Assembly (NCBI GenBank): GCA_023475225.1
Contig: JAMCVK010000027.1
Location: 1-50,491, forward strand
DNA length: 50,491 nucleotides
Direction of reading: 5' to 3'
Origin: Chloroflexota bacterium
GTDB lineage: Bacteria; Chloroflexota; UBA6077; FW602-bin22; JAMCVK01
Under the pieces are notes generated by a model. The model ran no database searches, had not been told where the DNA came from, and saw nothing but the letters and a program-made list of their open reading frames with translations. Of this stretch, positions 9,018 to 17,440 are shown piece by piece (within the stretch, counting starts at the first letter, position 1; each line of letters starts with the position of its first letter). Made by a program: the position numbers and the translations under genes.

Positions 9018-9319
9018 TAGTCGAACAGAAGCCCAGGATGAAGATAGAGGATAAACTCTATCTGGATCGCTTTAAGCCAGATGAGCAATCCCATCTCATC
9101 ATCATTGATCAAGAGAAATGCCGTACGACCTGTGTAGCGCAAAATAGACCTTGCACCCACTTCTGTCCCGCCCAGGTCTACAAGTGGGAGGAAGATAAAA
9201 TAACGGTGGCCTTCGAAGGCTGCCTGGAGTGTGGGGCGTGTCGCATCGGCTGTCCCTTCAGCAATATTGATTGGCGGTACCCAAGGGGCGGCTTCGGTGT
9301 CCAATATAAATTTGGTTAG
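9014..9319 (+). CDS. fixX: FixX ferredoxin-like protein
   Basis: A 101-residue ferredoxin that completes the FixABCX complex. Cysteines at 36, 40, 47 and 51 resemble the altered first-cluster site of the family, and C70, C73, C76 and C80 form a full [4Fe-4S] site (CLECGACRIGC). The ATG at 9014 overlaps the fixC stop by four bases and has GGAGGG eight bases upstream, so it is preferred over the in-frame ATG at 8999. The conserved PRGGFGVQYKFG end is typical of FixX. Confidence 0.94.
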   Translation: MIVEQKPRMKIEDKLYLDRFKPDEQSHLIIIDQEKCRTTCVAQNRPCTHFCPAQVYKWEEDKITVAFEGCLECGACRIGCPFSNIDWRYPRGGFGVQYKFG

Positions 9320-9785
9320 TCCTCCTCGAACAGCCGCACGACTCAAGGGCACCTACAACCTGCTGCTTCACTTGGGTGAAGAGAGACAGCTAACCATCGG
9401 CCGCTTAGGGCGCTTTCGTTTTGAGCCAGGATATTATGTTTACAGTGGCAGTGCTCTAGCTGGGCTTACCTCGCGGCTAGAACGTCACCGCCGTCTCTCC
9501 AAGAAACCGCACTGGCACATCGATTACCTGCTGCCCTGGGTCACCTTAGACGAGGTCTGGGTAGTGTCCTCTCCGGAGCGTTTGGAGTGTATCTGTAGCC
9601 GTCTTCTGTGCCGTTTATCTGGCGCAAGCATAGCGGTGCCAGGGTTTGGCTCCTCTGACTGTCGCTGTCCCAGCCATCTGGTCTATTTTTCTAGCCCTCC
9701 TTCCTTAATCACTATAGCTGAGACCTTACAGCGTGAACGTCCTGATAGCCCCTGCCTTCAGCGTTGGGAAATGTGCACCCTATAA
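9312..9785 (+). CDS. GIY-YIG-related DUF123 protein (Uri-type nuclease fold)
   Basis: About 157 residues resembling the DUF123/GIY-YIG branch. GTYNLLLHL near residue 13 stands for the GIY strand and GYYVYSGSALAGLTSRLERH near residue 40 for the YIG strand and following helix. HWHIDYLL and a cysteine-rich stretch with FGSSDCRCPSHL near the end are characteristic of this family. Function is poorly known; related proteins are proposed to be DNA endonucleases. I chose TTG at 9312, overlapping the fixX stop, because the first 27 codons of the longer reading frame lie within fixX. It is probably co-transcribed with fixX but functionally unrelated. Confidence 0.72.
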   Translation: MVSPPRTAARLKGTYNLLLHLGEERQLTIGRLGRFRFEPGYYVYSGSALAGLTSRLERHRRLSKKPHWHIDYLLPWVTLDEVWVVSSPERLECICSRLLCRLSGASIAVPGFGSSDCRCPSHLVYFSSPPSLITIAETLQRERPDSPCLQRWEMCTL

Positions 9786-9789
9786 AATG

Positions 9790-10020
9790 GGGCGTGCGGA
9801 GGGACTTTACTCCTCCGCCTGTCTGCGCCTACGGCAGGCAGGGGTTTGGGGTGTCCCCAATTTTATGTCCCCTTCTTCCGCCGGAGTACAAAGGGCGTGG
9901 AGACCACGCCCCTACAGGGTTACGGGCTCTGCCCTTAATCTCTTTCCCCCTTCCCCCATAGGGAATGGCGGTAGTCCAGAAGGGACGCTTCCCTTCTGGG
10001 GGGCAGGGGGGATGAGGGAA
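9790..10020. repeat. Mosaic palindromic intergenic repeat (copy A)
   Basis: A GC-rich intergenic element with a perfect hairpin GGGCGTGG-AGA-CCACGCCC (9893-9911), the phrase GGTTTGGGGTGTCCCCA also seen near 25045 with one base inserted, and GTAGTCCAGAAGGG near 9972, whose reverse complement recurs twice at 47600-47702. No coding capacity is credible. Confidence 0.7.
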
Positions 10021-10048
10021 ATACATGGTAAGGTTAGCCACTTTACGT

Positions 10049-10054
10049 TATAAT
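10049..10054 (+). promoter_or_regulatory. Probable -10 element of the 10072-14777 operon
   Basis: TATAAT sits 17 bases before the ATG of the membrane protein gene. No good -35 match is present at 16-18 bases upstream. Confidence 0.4.
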
Positions 10055-10071
10055 CAAAGGTAGAGGTTAAG

Positions 10072-10437
10072 ATGTCGGAAAGGGCCGGGCTCAGACTGTT
10101 GATCGTCCTCCTGGGCGGAGGCTGGCTTGGTTTGGGCTATATCATCTTCTACACGACACCCGATGCCCTGGCCAGTCGCCTTCTTTTCTTCACCTTTTTC
10201 TTCATCGCCCTATTTGGGATGCTGGGGTTGGTGGCTTATTTGCTCAGCTTCCGCCTCTTTTCCTTGAAGCTCTATCGGGGCAATGTGGCGCGTTCCATGC
10301 AGCAAGGAGCCCTTTTGGCGACGTTCCTGCTGATAGCGGCCTTGCTCCAGATGACGAGGGCCTTAGCGTTGCCCAGCGGACTGCTCTTGGCCGGCACTCT
10401 TTGCCTGGCCGAATGGTTTACTCTAACACGAAAATAA
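10072..10437 (+). CDS. Small hydrophobic membrane protein of unknown function
   Basis: A 121-residue protein with about four predicted membrane spans: residues roughly 8-27, 36-60, 80-95 and 100-117. A short positively charged loop (SLKLYRGNVARSMQQG) lies between the second and third. I recognise no family motif. The start is supported by GAGGTT shortly before the ATG and a TATAAT further upstream. It is the first gene of the plus-strand run that continues with the M20 amidohydrolase. Confidence 0.65.
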   Translation: MSERAGLRLLIVLLGGGWLGLGYIIFYTTPDALASRLLFFTFFFIALFGMLGLVAYLLSFRLFSLKLYRGNVARSMQQGALLATFLLIAALLQMTRALALPSGLLLAGTLCLAEWFTLTRK

Positions 10438-10465
10438 AGGGATTATTCCTTTGCCGGAGAAGAAG

Positions 10466-11665
10466 ATGGATGTTGCCGCATTGAAGCGAATCGTCGGTGA
10501 GGAGATCGACCGCCGTCGAGAGGACCTTGTGCGCCTCAGCACAACTATCCACGCCAATCCGGAGCTCGGTTTTCAGGAGTTTCAGGCTATGCGTCTTCTG
10601 ACCGATTGGCTGGAAGAGCTTGGCTTCACCGTGGAGCGAGGTCTGTCTGAACTGCCGACGGCCTTTCGAGCCGCTTATCAAGGACAGAAGGAGGGTCCAC
10701 GCGTGGCTTTCCTGGCTGAATATGATGCTCTAGCCGAGCTGGGTCATGCCTGTGGACATAACATTATCGGTGTAGCCAGTGTTGGGGCGGCAGCCGCCCT
10801 GCGCCAGGTTATGGACGACCTACCCGGCACCATCGTTGTCTTAGGTACCCCTGCTGAGGAGGGCGGTGGCGGCAAGATCTTGCTCAGTAGGCGTGGTGCC
10901 TTGGATGGCCTTGATGCCTGTATGCTCGTTCACCCTGACACCAGAACTACGGTAATCGCTGAAGCCCTGGGGGCTGTCAGCGTGGATGTCCAGTTCTTTG
11001 GTAAAGCCAGTCATGCGGCCGCCGCGCCGGAGAGGGGCATCAATGCTTTAGACGCGCTGGTACTCAGCTATAACAACATCAATGCCCTGCGTCAGCACAT
11101 TCGCCCTGATGCCCGTATTCATGGCATTATCACTAAGGGTGGGGAGGCGCCCAATATCATCCCCTCCCATACGGCCGGTCGCTTCATGATTCGGGCTAAG
11201 GACGGTGAATACTTGGAAAGTCTGGTGGAGAGGGTGTTGGCCTGTTTTCGGGCAGCGGCTGAAGCCACTGGGGCACGGTTAGAATATCGCCTACTCGAGC
11301 CGCGCTACGAGCCGATGCGCACCAACCAGGCTCTGGCGGCCGCCTTTGCGGCTAATCTGGAGACTCTGGGGGTAGCCATTCAGCCTTTTGATCCTGAGAG
11401 AGGCTACGGTTCAACCGATATGGGTAATGTCAGCCAGATTGTGCCCAGCATACACCCTCATATCGCTATAGCATCGGAGGAGGTCGCTGTACACTCCCCG
11501 GAGTTCGCTGTTGCGGCTATTTCAGAAGAGGGGCAACAGGCCCTGCTCCTCTCAGCTAAGGCCATGGCCATGACGGCTATCGATATTTTTACCGATGCAG
11601 AGTTGTTGACCAGCATCAAGGCCGAATTTCAGGCGAGGCCGGGCGTTGCCAAGGGACAACAATGA
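10466..11665 (+). CDS. M20-family amidohydrolase (AbgB/aminoacylase-like)
   Basis: About 399 residues of the M20D metallopeptidase type, which hydrolyse amide bonds of N-acyl amino acids, p-aminobenzoyl-glutamate or dipeptides. Metal-site motifs are GHACGHNIIG, AEEGGGGK and HPDTRT, with the dimerisation domain (ASHAAAAPERGINALDAL) between the metal-binding halves and STDMGNVSQIVPSIHP near the end. I prefer the ATG at 10466, which has GGAG six bases upstream, to the TTG at 10451. The stop overlaps the next gene by ATGA. A paralogue lies at 36527-37702 in the histidine region. The true substrate is unknown. Confidence 0.85.
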   Translation: MDVAALKRIVGEEIDRRREDLVRLSTTIHANPELGFQEFQAMRLLTDWLEELGFTVERGLSELPTAFRAAYQGQKEGPRVAFLAEYDALAELGHACGHNIIGVASVGAAAALRQVMDDLPGTIVVLGTPAEEGGGGKILLSRRGALDGLDACMLVHPDTRTTVIAEALGAVSVDVQFFGKASHAAAAPERGINALDALVLSYNNINALRQHIRPDARIHGIITKGGEAPNIIPSHTAGRFMIRAKDGEYLESLVERVLACFRAAAEATGARLEYRLLEPRYEPMRTNQALAAAFAANLETLGVAIQPFDPERGYGSTDMGNVSQIVPSIHPHIAIASEEVAVHSPEFAVAAISEEGQQALLLSAKAMAMTAIDIFTDAELLTSIKAEFQARPGVAKGQQ

Positions 11666-12681
11666 CGAAGGTCGGCCTACCACGCGCTTTGCTCTACTAT
11701 CAATACTATCCGATGTGGCGGACCTTCTTCGAGGAGTTGGGGGCTGAGGTGGTCGTCTCCGTTCCTACGACGAGGGCTGTACTGGCGGCTGGGTCTGCAC
11801 GGGTGGTAGCGGAAACGTGTCTGCCCACGAAGGTCTATTGCGGGCATGTGCTGACCCTTGTGGACAAGGTCGATTACCTTTTCATCCCAAGTATACGCAG
11901 CATCGAGCGCAACGTCTACAATTGTTCCAAGTTCCTCGGCTTGCCTGATCTGGTGCGCGGTACTATCAAGGAATGTCCACCTATCCTTGATATCGATATC
12001 GATATCAACAAGGGGGAGAAGGCGGTTCGCAATCAGATCCACTGGCTGGGCAGGCACTTCACCCACAATCCCTTTAAAATCGATAGGGCTATACGCCGAG
12101 CCCTGGCTATGGACGAGCTGTATAAACAGACTACGCAGTCTGGCTTGACTCCGCCGGAGGCGCTGCAAAAGTTAGGGCTAGATGACTCTATTTCGGGGGA
12201 GAAGCGGCAGGGACGCCGTCCTCTGTGGCCATCTGAGAACAGCGATCTGAAAATAGCTGTGATCGGGCACCCCTACAATATTTACGATGGATATATTAAC
12301 CATCAGCTGATAGAGCGGTTAAAGGGCATGGAAGTGGAGATAGTCACATCCGAAATGGTGACAGCTGGCGGTCTCGATGCCGGTACAGCTAAACTGGTGG
12401 GTAAACCTTATTGGACCTACGAGGATGAGGTGGTGGGAGCAGCCGGCTATTACCTGGATGAAGATGTGGATGGTATCCTCGGCGTTGTTTGCTTCGGCTG
12501 CGGTCCTGATTCGCTGATGATCGATGTAATCCAGCGTGCCGCTAAGACACGGAAGAACAAACCGTTGATGATTTTAACCATCGATGAGCACACTGGCGAG
12601 GCTGGTCTCATCACCCGTCTGGAAGCCTTCCTGGACATGTTGCGGAGAAGGGGCAGCAGACTGGCGAAAAGAGGAGCGTAG
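11662..12681 (+). CDS. Acyl-CoA dehydratase activase-related protein, DUF2229 type
   Basis: A 339-residue protein starting with KVGLPRALLYYQYYPMWRTFFEELG, the hallmark of DUF2229 proteins. It carries conserved cysteines in ETCLPTKVYCGH, the INCSK-like VYNCSKFLG and CFGCGPDSL, and ends in LTIDEHTGEAGLITRLEAFLD. These proteins accompany BadF/HgdC-type ATPases and are thought to bind Fe-S clusters, but no reaction has been assigned to them that I know of. It overlaps the M20 gene by four bases and is followed after two bases by a related gene. In many anaerobes this domain, the next one and the activase are parts of one very long protein; here they are three genes. Confidence 0.8.
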   Translation: MTKVGLPRALLYYQYYPMWRTFFEELGAEVVVSVPTTRAVLAAGSARVVAETCLPTKVYCGHVLTLVDKVDYLFIPSIRSIERNVYNCSKFLGLPDLVRGTIKECPPILDIDIDINKGEKAVRNQIHWLGRHFTHNPFKIDRAIRRALAMDELYKQTTQSGLTPPEALQKLGLDDSISGEKRQGRRPLWPSENSDLKIAVIGHPYNIYDGYINHQLIERLKGMEVEIVTSEMVTAGGLDAGTAKLVGKPYWTYEDEVVGAAGYYLDEDVDGILGVVCFGCGPDSLMIDVIQRAAKTRKNKPLMILTIDEHTGEAGLITRLEAFLDMLRRRGSRLAKRGA

Positions 12682-12683
12682 CT

Positions 12684-13817
12684 TTGAAGGTAACACTTCC
12701 CCATATGGGCAATATCTATGTCGCTTTCAGCGCTCTGTTCCGCGCACTGAATATTGACTTTGTCATTCCCCCACCGTGTAGTCGGCGAACGCTCAGCCTG
12801 GGGGCACGCCATTCGCCGGAGTTCGTTTGCGTGCCCTTTAAGCTCACCCTCGGTAATTATATCGAGGGACTGGAATTGGGGGCTGATACCCTGCTGATGG
12901 CGGCCGGTCCCGGGCTATGTCGTTTCGGTTACTATGCTAAATTGCAGGCCGAAGTTCTACGTGAGCTCGGTTTTCAATTCCAGGTGGTAGATACCCAGCC
13001 ATTCGAGGGTGGCCGCATCACGGGGATAGCGAAGAAGATCCGCTGGCTGGCCAACGATGCCCCCTGGCCAAAGGTCATCGCGGCCGTGCGCTTCGCCCTG
13101 GCCAAGATTGCTGTTCTCGACGATCTAGAACGGATCATCCACTGCGTGCGGGCCCGGGAGTTGGTCAAGGGTACGGCCACTAAGGTATGGCAGGAGGCCA
13201 TCAGGGCGATTGACGTGGCCGCTGACAGCCGTACCCTACACCAAACAAAGACAGATTATATCGAAAAATTAGGTTCCATTCCCATAGCCGAGGATGAACA
13301 ACCCCTCCGTGTCGGCATCATCGGTGAGTTCTATGTCGTTCTGGAACCGTTCTCTAATGGGGATGTGGAGATAGAATTGGGTAAGTTAGGGGTTGAGGTG
13401 GCCCGGACGATGTTCGTGAGCGAGTGGACGAAGATCTCTCTCTTTCTCAGTGCCCTCGGACTCAGCCCCAAACGGGAGATCTTTCGGGCAGCTAACCCCT
13501 ACCTGAAGCGGGATGTGGGCGGTGATGGCTGGGAATCAGTGGGCGAGACGGTCCTCTACGCCACCCATGGCTTCGATGGGATGGTCCATCTAGCCCCCTT
13601 CACCTGCATGCCGGAGATCATCGCTCAGAATATCCTACCCACTGTCAGCCGCCAAAGCGACATCCCTGTTTTAACAATAACCTGTGATGAGCAGATGGGC
13701 CGGGCCGGTCTGGTGACACGCCTGGAGGCCTTTGTCGATCTAATGCGCCGTCGCCGTCGGGCTCCTCTTCATCAGGGCAGGGGCTTAAATCTGGCCCAAT
13801 CACGCAAAGGAAGGTGA
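12684..13817 (+). CDS. Second activase-associated protein (2-hydroxyacyl-CoA dehydratase-like)
   Basis: A 377-residue protein starting KVTLPHMGNIYVAFSALFRAL. Cysteines occur in the PPPCSRRTLSLG and ARHSPEFVCVPFKLTLGNYIEG segments, with FTCMPEIIAQNILP and TITCDEQMGRAGLVTRLEAFVDLMRRR near the end, the same C-terminal theme as the preceding gene. It belongs to the conserved companion family of BadF-type activases, distantly like the 2-hydroxyglutaryl-CoA dehydratase subunits. The start is TTG at 12684 with GAGGAG eight bases upstream. It is probably an Fe-S partner of the 11662 and 13824 products. Substrate unknown. Confidence 0.78.
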   Translation: MKVTLPHMGNIYVAFSALFRALNIDFVIPPPCSRRTLSLGARHSPEFVCVPFKLTLGNYIEGLELGADTLLMAAGPGLCRFGYYAKLQAEVLRELGFQFQVVDTQPFEGGRITGIAKKIRWLANDAPWPKVIAAVRFALAKIAVLDDLERIIHCVRARELVKGTATKVWQEAIRAIDVAADSRTLHQTKTDYIEKLGSIPIAEDEQPLRVGIIGEFYVVLEPFSNGDVEIELGKLGVEVARTMFVSEWTKISLFLSALGLSPKREIFRAANPYLKRDVGGDGWESVGETVLYATHGFDGMVHLAPFTCMPEIIAQNILPTVSRQSDIPVLTITCDEQMGRAGLVTRLEAFVDLMRRRRRAPLHQGRGLNLAQSRKGR

Positions 13818-13823
13818 TACGAT

Positions 13824-14777
13824 ATGGAAGTATATGTAGGCATCGATGTCGGCTCGGTGACGACGAAATTCGCCGTCCTGAATGAGCAGAATGAGCTGCT
13901 CTACAGCAATTATATGCGTACTCAGGGTAAGCCCATTGCCGTCATCCAGGAGGGACTGCGCGATGTAGCCGCACATTTGCCCTCTGAGGCTCTAATTAAG
14001 GGGATAGGCACTACAGGTAGTGGGCGCATGTTGGCTGGGGTAGTAGTGGGAGCAGATGTAGTCAAAAATGAGATCACAGCGCACGCTGTAGGGGCTGCCC
14101 ACTACGTGCCGGATGTCCAAACAGTCATCGAGATTGGGGGACAAGACTCCAAATTTATCATTCTGCGCGGTGGCATCGTGGTCGATTTCGCTATGAATAC
14201 CGTTTGTGCGGCCGGCACGGGGGCCTTTCTAGATCAACAGGCTGCCCGCCTGAACATGAGGATCGAGGATTTTGGTCCGCTCTCGCTGAAGTCTAAGACA
14301 CCGGTGCGCATCGCCGGACGCTGTACCGTATTCGCCGAATCGGATATGATTCATAAACAGCAGATGGGACATCGTATCGAGGATATCCTCTATGGCTTGT
14401 GTGAGGCGATGGCCCGTAACTATCTGAACAACCTTGGCTTAGGTAAGGAGATCTTGCCCCCCGTTGTCTTCCAGGGTGGCGTGGCTGCCAACGTGGGCAT
14501 CGTGCGGGCCTTCGAAGAGGCGTTAAAGACCCAGATTCAGGTGCCACCCCACCACCACGTCATAGGGGCGATCGGGGCGGCCATCCTGGCCCATGAGCAC
14601 ATGTCCCTCGATGGACGCGTCACCAAGTTTAAGGGTTTTGGCATTAGTGAGGTGGAGTATACGACTTCATCCTTCGATTGCAAGGCCTGCTCCAACGTCT
14701 GTGAGATCGTGCAGATCAAGATGAATCGAGAGGTGGTCGCCCGCTGGGGTGGACGCTGTGGCATGTGGGACACCTAA
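13824..14777 (+). CDS. Acyl-CoA dehydratase activase (BadF/HgdC-type ATPase)
   Basis: A 317-residue ASKHA-fold ATPase. The phosphate-1 motif GIDVGSVTTKFAVL is at the N terminus, followed by GIGTTGSGR, EIGGQDSKFI, the Fe-S helix-cluster region NTVCAAGTGAFLDQQA and AGRCTVFAESDMIHKQQ, and GGVAANVGIVRAFEEAL. In characterised relatives a homodimer holds one [4Fe-4S] cluster and uses ATP to inject a low-potential electron into a dehydratase. It has an extra cysteine-rich tail (FDCKACSNVCEI and GGRCGMWD), typical of the DUF2229-linked group rather than plain HgdC. Six bases separate it from the previous gene. The low-potential donor could be ferredoxin reduced by the FixABCX system nearby, but that is inference. 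Confidence 0.88.
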   Translation: MEVYVGIDVGSVTTKFAVLNEQNELLYSNYMRTQGKPIAVIQEGLRDVAAHLPSEALIKGIGTTGSGRMLAGVVVGADVVKNEITAHAVGAAHYVPDVQTVIEIGGQDSKFIILRGGIVVDFAMNTVCAAGTGAFLDQQAARLNMRIEDFGPLSLKSKTPVRIAGRCTVFAESDMIHKQQMGHRIEDILYGLCEAMARNYLNNLGLGKEILPPVVFQGGVAANVGIVRAFEEALKTQIQVPPHHHVIGAIGAAILAHEHMSLDGRVTKFKGFGISEVEYTTSSFDCKACSNVCEIVQIKMNREVVARWGGRCGMWDT

Positions 14778-14918
14778 GGATTGCCAGCCCATTGAATAAG
14801 GGTATGTCCGGAGGAAAGACCGCTCTGGTAAGATTTGTAGGGGTGTCGCTCACCCTGGGGTTGGGGCTGACGGGTGGTTTTTATACCCTGAACGAATAGG
14901 ACACTCTTCCTTCCAGCT

Positions 14919-16172
14919 TCAAGCGGGTAAAAAGGGGCTCAGGAGCGGGGAAAAGAGGAGTAAAACGGTAAGGATGATGAGGCCGATGGCTGTTCCCCAG
15001 GCGATGAGATTAAAAACGGGACCATTCGCATAACGGCCCATTATGCGCTTGTTACTAGCTATCCTTAAGGCATAGAAGAGGATTACAGGCAACAAGATGC
15101 CGTTAACGTCCTGGGCGACCAACATCACCCACATCAGTGGCAGACCCGGCACTAGGGCCACGGCGGCCCCAAAGCCTAGGGTGAACGTGAAGAGCCCATT
15201 GAAGAGGGGCGCTTCCCGGAACGAGCGACTGACACCGGCCTCCCAACCGAAGGCCTCGCAGATGGCGTAGGCTGTAGCCAAAGGCAAGATGGCCGCTCCC
15301 AGAAGCGAGGCGTTGAGCAACCCAAGGGCGAACAGTCCCTCGGCAAAGCGGCCGGCTAATGGCTCTAGGGCGAGAGCCGCGTCAGCTGCTGTCTGAACAC
15401 CGATCCCCCTCACGTAGAGAGTAGCGGCCGTACAGACGAGGATAAAGAAAGAGACGAGATCGGTGATAAAAGCGCCGAGGAACACCTCAAGCCGTGTGTA
15501 TTTGTACTCCCTAATACCGAGGCCCTTATCCACCACGTAGGATTGAATGAAGAACTGTCCCCAGGGGGTGATCGTCGTTCCCACTAGGGCAATAAAGGCC
15601 AGCAGATAACCACCCTCCAGACGAAAAGATGGAACGAAGGTCTGGCGGATTACCTCTCCCCATGGCGGCTTGACCATGATCCCCGAGATGATATAGGTTA
15701 CATAGAGAATGGAGAAGCCGAGGAAGATGCGCTCCACCCCTTTGTAGGAGCCCCGGGTCACCAGGAGCCAAACGATGATGGCTAGCGTTGGAACGGCGAT
15801 ATACTTGGAAACGCCGAATAGCTCCAGGCTGGCCGCCATACCAGCGAACTCGGATACAGTAGTGCCCAGGTTGGCAATGAGCAACGTCAGCATGGCAAAA
15901 GCTGTCGCCCTCAACCCAAACTCCTCGCGGATGAGCCCGGCCAATCCCTTCCCCGTCACTGCCCCGGTACGGGCGCCGATCTCCTGGGTGAAGGCCAGGC
16001 TGAGGGTGATGACGAAAAGCACCCAGAGAAGGCTATAGCCATAATACGCCCCGGCGATCGAGTAAGTGCTGATTCCGCCCGCATCGTTATCGGCACAGGC
16101 GGCGATGAGCCCGGGTCCCAGGATGGCCATAAAAAAGAGGGCGCGCCGCCGTACCCCTCTCAGCCAGCGCAC
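14919..16172 (-). CDS. Atypical NRAMP-family metal ion transporter
   Basis: A 417-residue, roughly 11-span membrane protein of the NRAMP superfamily. It begins with the family phrase GPGLIAACAD near residue 19, but the metal-binding DPGN of helix 1 is replaced by DNDAGG (residues 28-33). The helix 6 region, normally with a metal-binding methionine, reads ALVGTTITPWGQFF (about 195-208), without it. Loss of the methionine is the feature linked to Mg2+ rather than Mn2+/Fe2+ transport in NRAMP-related magnesium transporters. The gene lies 11 bases downstream of an MgtE-N/CBS gene, which also points to magnesium. Ion specificity is inference. Confidence 0.85.
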   Translation of the reverse strand: MRWLRGVRRRALFFMAILGPGLIAACADNDAGGISTYSIAGAYYGYSLLWVLFVITLSLAFTQEIGARTGAVTGKGLAGLIREEFGLRATAFAMLTLLIANLGTTVSEFAGMAASLELFGVSKYIAVPTLAIIVWLLVTRGSYKGVERIFLGFSILYVTYIISGIMVKPPWGEVIRQTFVPSFRLEGGYLLAFIALVGTTITPWGQFFIQSYVVDKGLGIREYKYTRLEVFLGAFITDLVSFFILVCTAATLYVRGIGVQTAADAALALEPLAGRFAEGLFALGLLNASLLGAAILPLATAYAICEAFGWEAGVSRSFREAPLFNGLFTFTLGFGAAVALVPGLPLMWVMLVAQDVNGILLPVILFYALRIASNKRIMGRYANGPVFNLIAWGTAIGLIILTVLLLFSPLLSPFLPA

Positions 16173-16183
16173 GTCCGTCCCCC

Positions 16184-17440
16184 TTAACCGAACAGTCTCG
16201 GTAATCTCTTCTTCCAGGCCGTCGGGAGGATGATGTCTATGGCGTCATCGACGGTGACGATGCCCTGTAGTCGATCCTGGTCATCCACTACCGGCAGAGC
16301 AAGCAGGTTATACTTGGCGATGGCTTTGGCTGCCTCCTCCTGTTTGTCGTAGACATTCACCTTGACCACGGACGTAGTCATAAAGTCGGCCAGACGGCTG
16401 TCAGGTTTGGCAACGATCAGTTCGTAGAGGGAAAAGACCCCCAGTAGATGTCCCTCCTCGTCGGTCACGTAGATATATTGCGCGATATCCGGCTCCGGGG
16501 CGAGCTCGCGCAGGCGGTTGATGGCCTGCTGGGCTGTAAGGTCAGGTGGAAAGGTGACGAACTCGCTGGTCATAACGCCACCGGCCGAGTCCTCAGGATA
16601 AGCGAGCAATTCCCGCACATCCTCGGCCTCCTCGACATTCATCAGGTGCAGCAGCTCCTCGCTTTTCTCCTTGGAAAGCTCTGCCAGCACGTCGGCCGCA
16701 TCATCAGGAGCCATGGCTTCCAGGATGTCGGCTGCCCGCTCGTTATCCATGCTCTGAATAACGGAAGCCTGGAGGTCGGGCTCAAACTGTTCGAGTGTAT
16801 CGGCCACCGTTTCGTTGTCCAATGACTGGATCAGTGTATCACCGGTATGACGATCAAGTTTAGCGATGATCTCGGCGATATCAGCTGGATGGAGACGGGT
16901 GATCTTGGCATGGGGTACCTTCAGCTTGACGCCGGCAGCGTTAATCTCGATGGGATCGACATCCTCCCAGGCGATGTAGTGCTCGGGCAGCTCGTATTTC
17001 AATAGGGCGGTGATCTTCTTCAGGGACCCTTCCCAGCCGAGCCGACGGACGAGCCCGTGCAAACTGATATCAACCCCAACCAAGCGGTAATGGGCGTTCA
17101 CTCTGGCCAGCTGAAGGTCGTTCGCCCGCACCACCTTGGTGCCATCGGTGGCCACGATCTGCTTATCCAAGACATCCCTGGCTAACCAGATATCGCTCTC
17201 GCTGGGCTCGTAGGAGGCCAAGGTGTCAAGCGGCTTGCTGAGCCGTACATCTGGTCCTTCCAGGTTTGCCACCTTATTCCAGGGGAGAATAAACTGTCTC
17301 TTCTGTTTGGCGGCGATGACGATAGCGATGACCTCCGGATAAGGCACCGTCGTAGAGATAATCAGGTCCTTGAGCTTCCCCAGGGGGCATCCCTCGCTGT
17401 CTTGCACGTCATGATTGAGTATTTGGCTTATAAAGAGCAT
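16184..17440 (-). CDS. PRC-barrel/MgtE-N/CBS regulatory protein, partner of NRAMP-like transporter
   Basis: About 418 residues with no membrane span. The N-terminal ~80 residues and a second block near 80-150 look PRC-barrel-like. Then comes an MgtE N-terminal superhelical domain (LHPADIAEIIAKL to NVEEAEDVRELLAY), and a CBS pair (AGGVMTSEFVTFPPD and RLADFMTTSVVKV) ends the protein. MgtE uses these domains to sense Mg2+ and gate its own channel; here the channel domain is absent and an NRAMP-like gene follows 11 bases later, so this is likely its cytoplasmic sensor. I chose ATG at 17440 because the longer reading frame would run back through the terminator hairpin. The ribosome binding site GGGGGAGG lies inside that hairpin. 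Confidence 0.85.
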   Translation of the reverse strand: MLFISQILNHDVQDSEGCPLGKLKDLIISTTVPYPEVIAIVIAAKQKRQFILPWNKVANLEGPDVRLSKPLDTLASYEPSESDIWLARDVLDKQIVATDGTKVVRANDLQLARVNAHYRLVGVDISLHGLVRRLGWEGSLKKITALLKYELPEHYIAWEDVDPIEINAAGVKLKVPHAKITRLHPADIAEIIAKLDRHTGDTLIQSLDNETVADTLEQFEPDLQASVIQSMDNERAADILEAMAPDDAADVLAELSKEKSEELLHLMNVEEAEDVRELLAYPEDSAGGVMTSEFVTFPPDLTAQQAINRLRELAPEPDIAQYIYVTDEEGHLLGVFSLYELIVAKPDSRLADFMTTSVVKVNVYDKQEEAAKAIAKYNLLALPVVDDQDRLQGIVTVDDAIDIILPTAWKKRLPRLFG

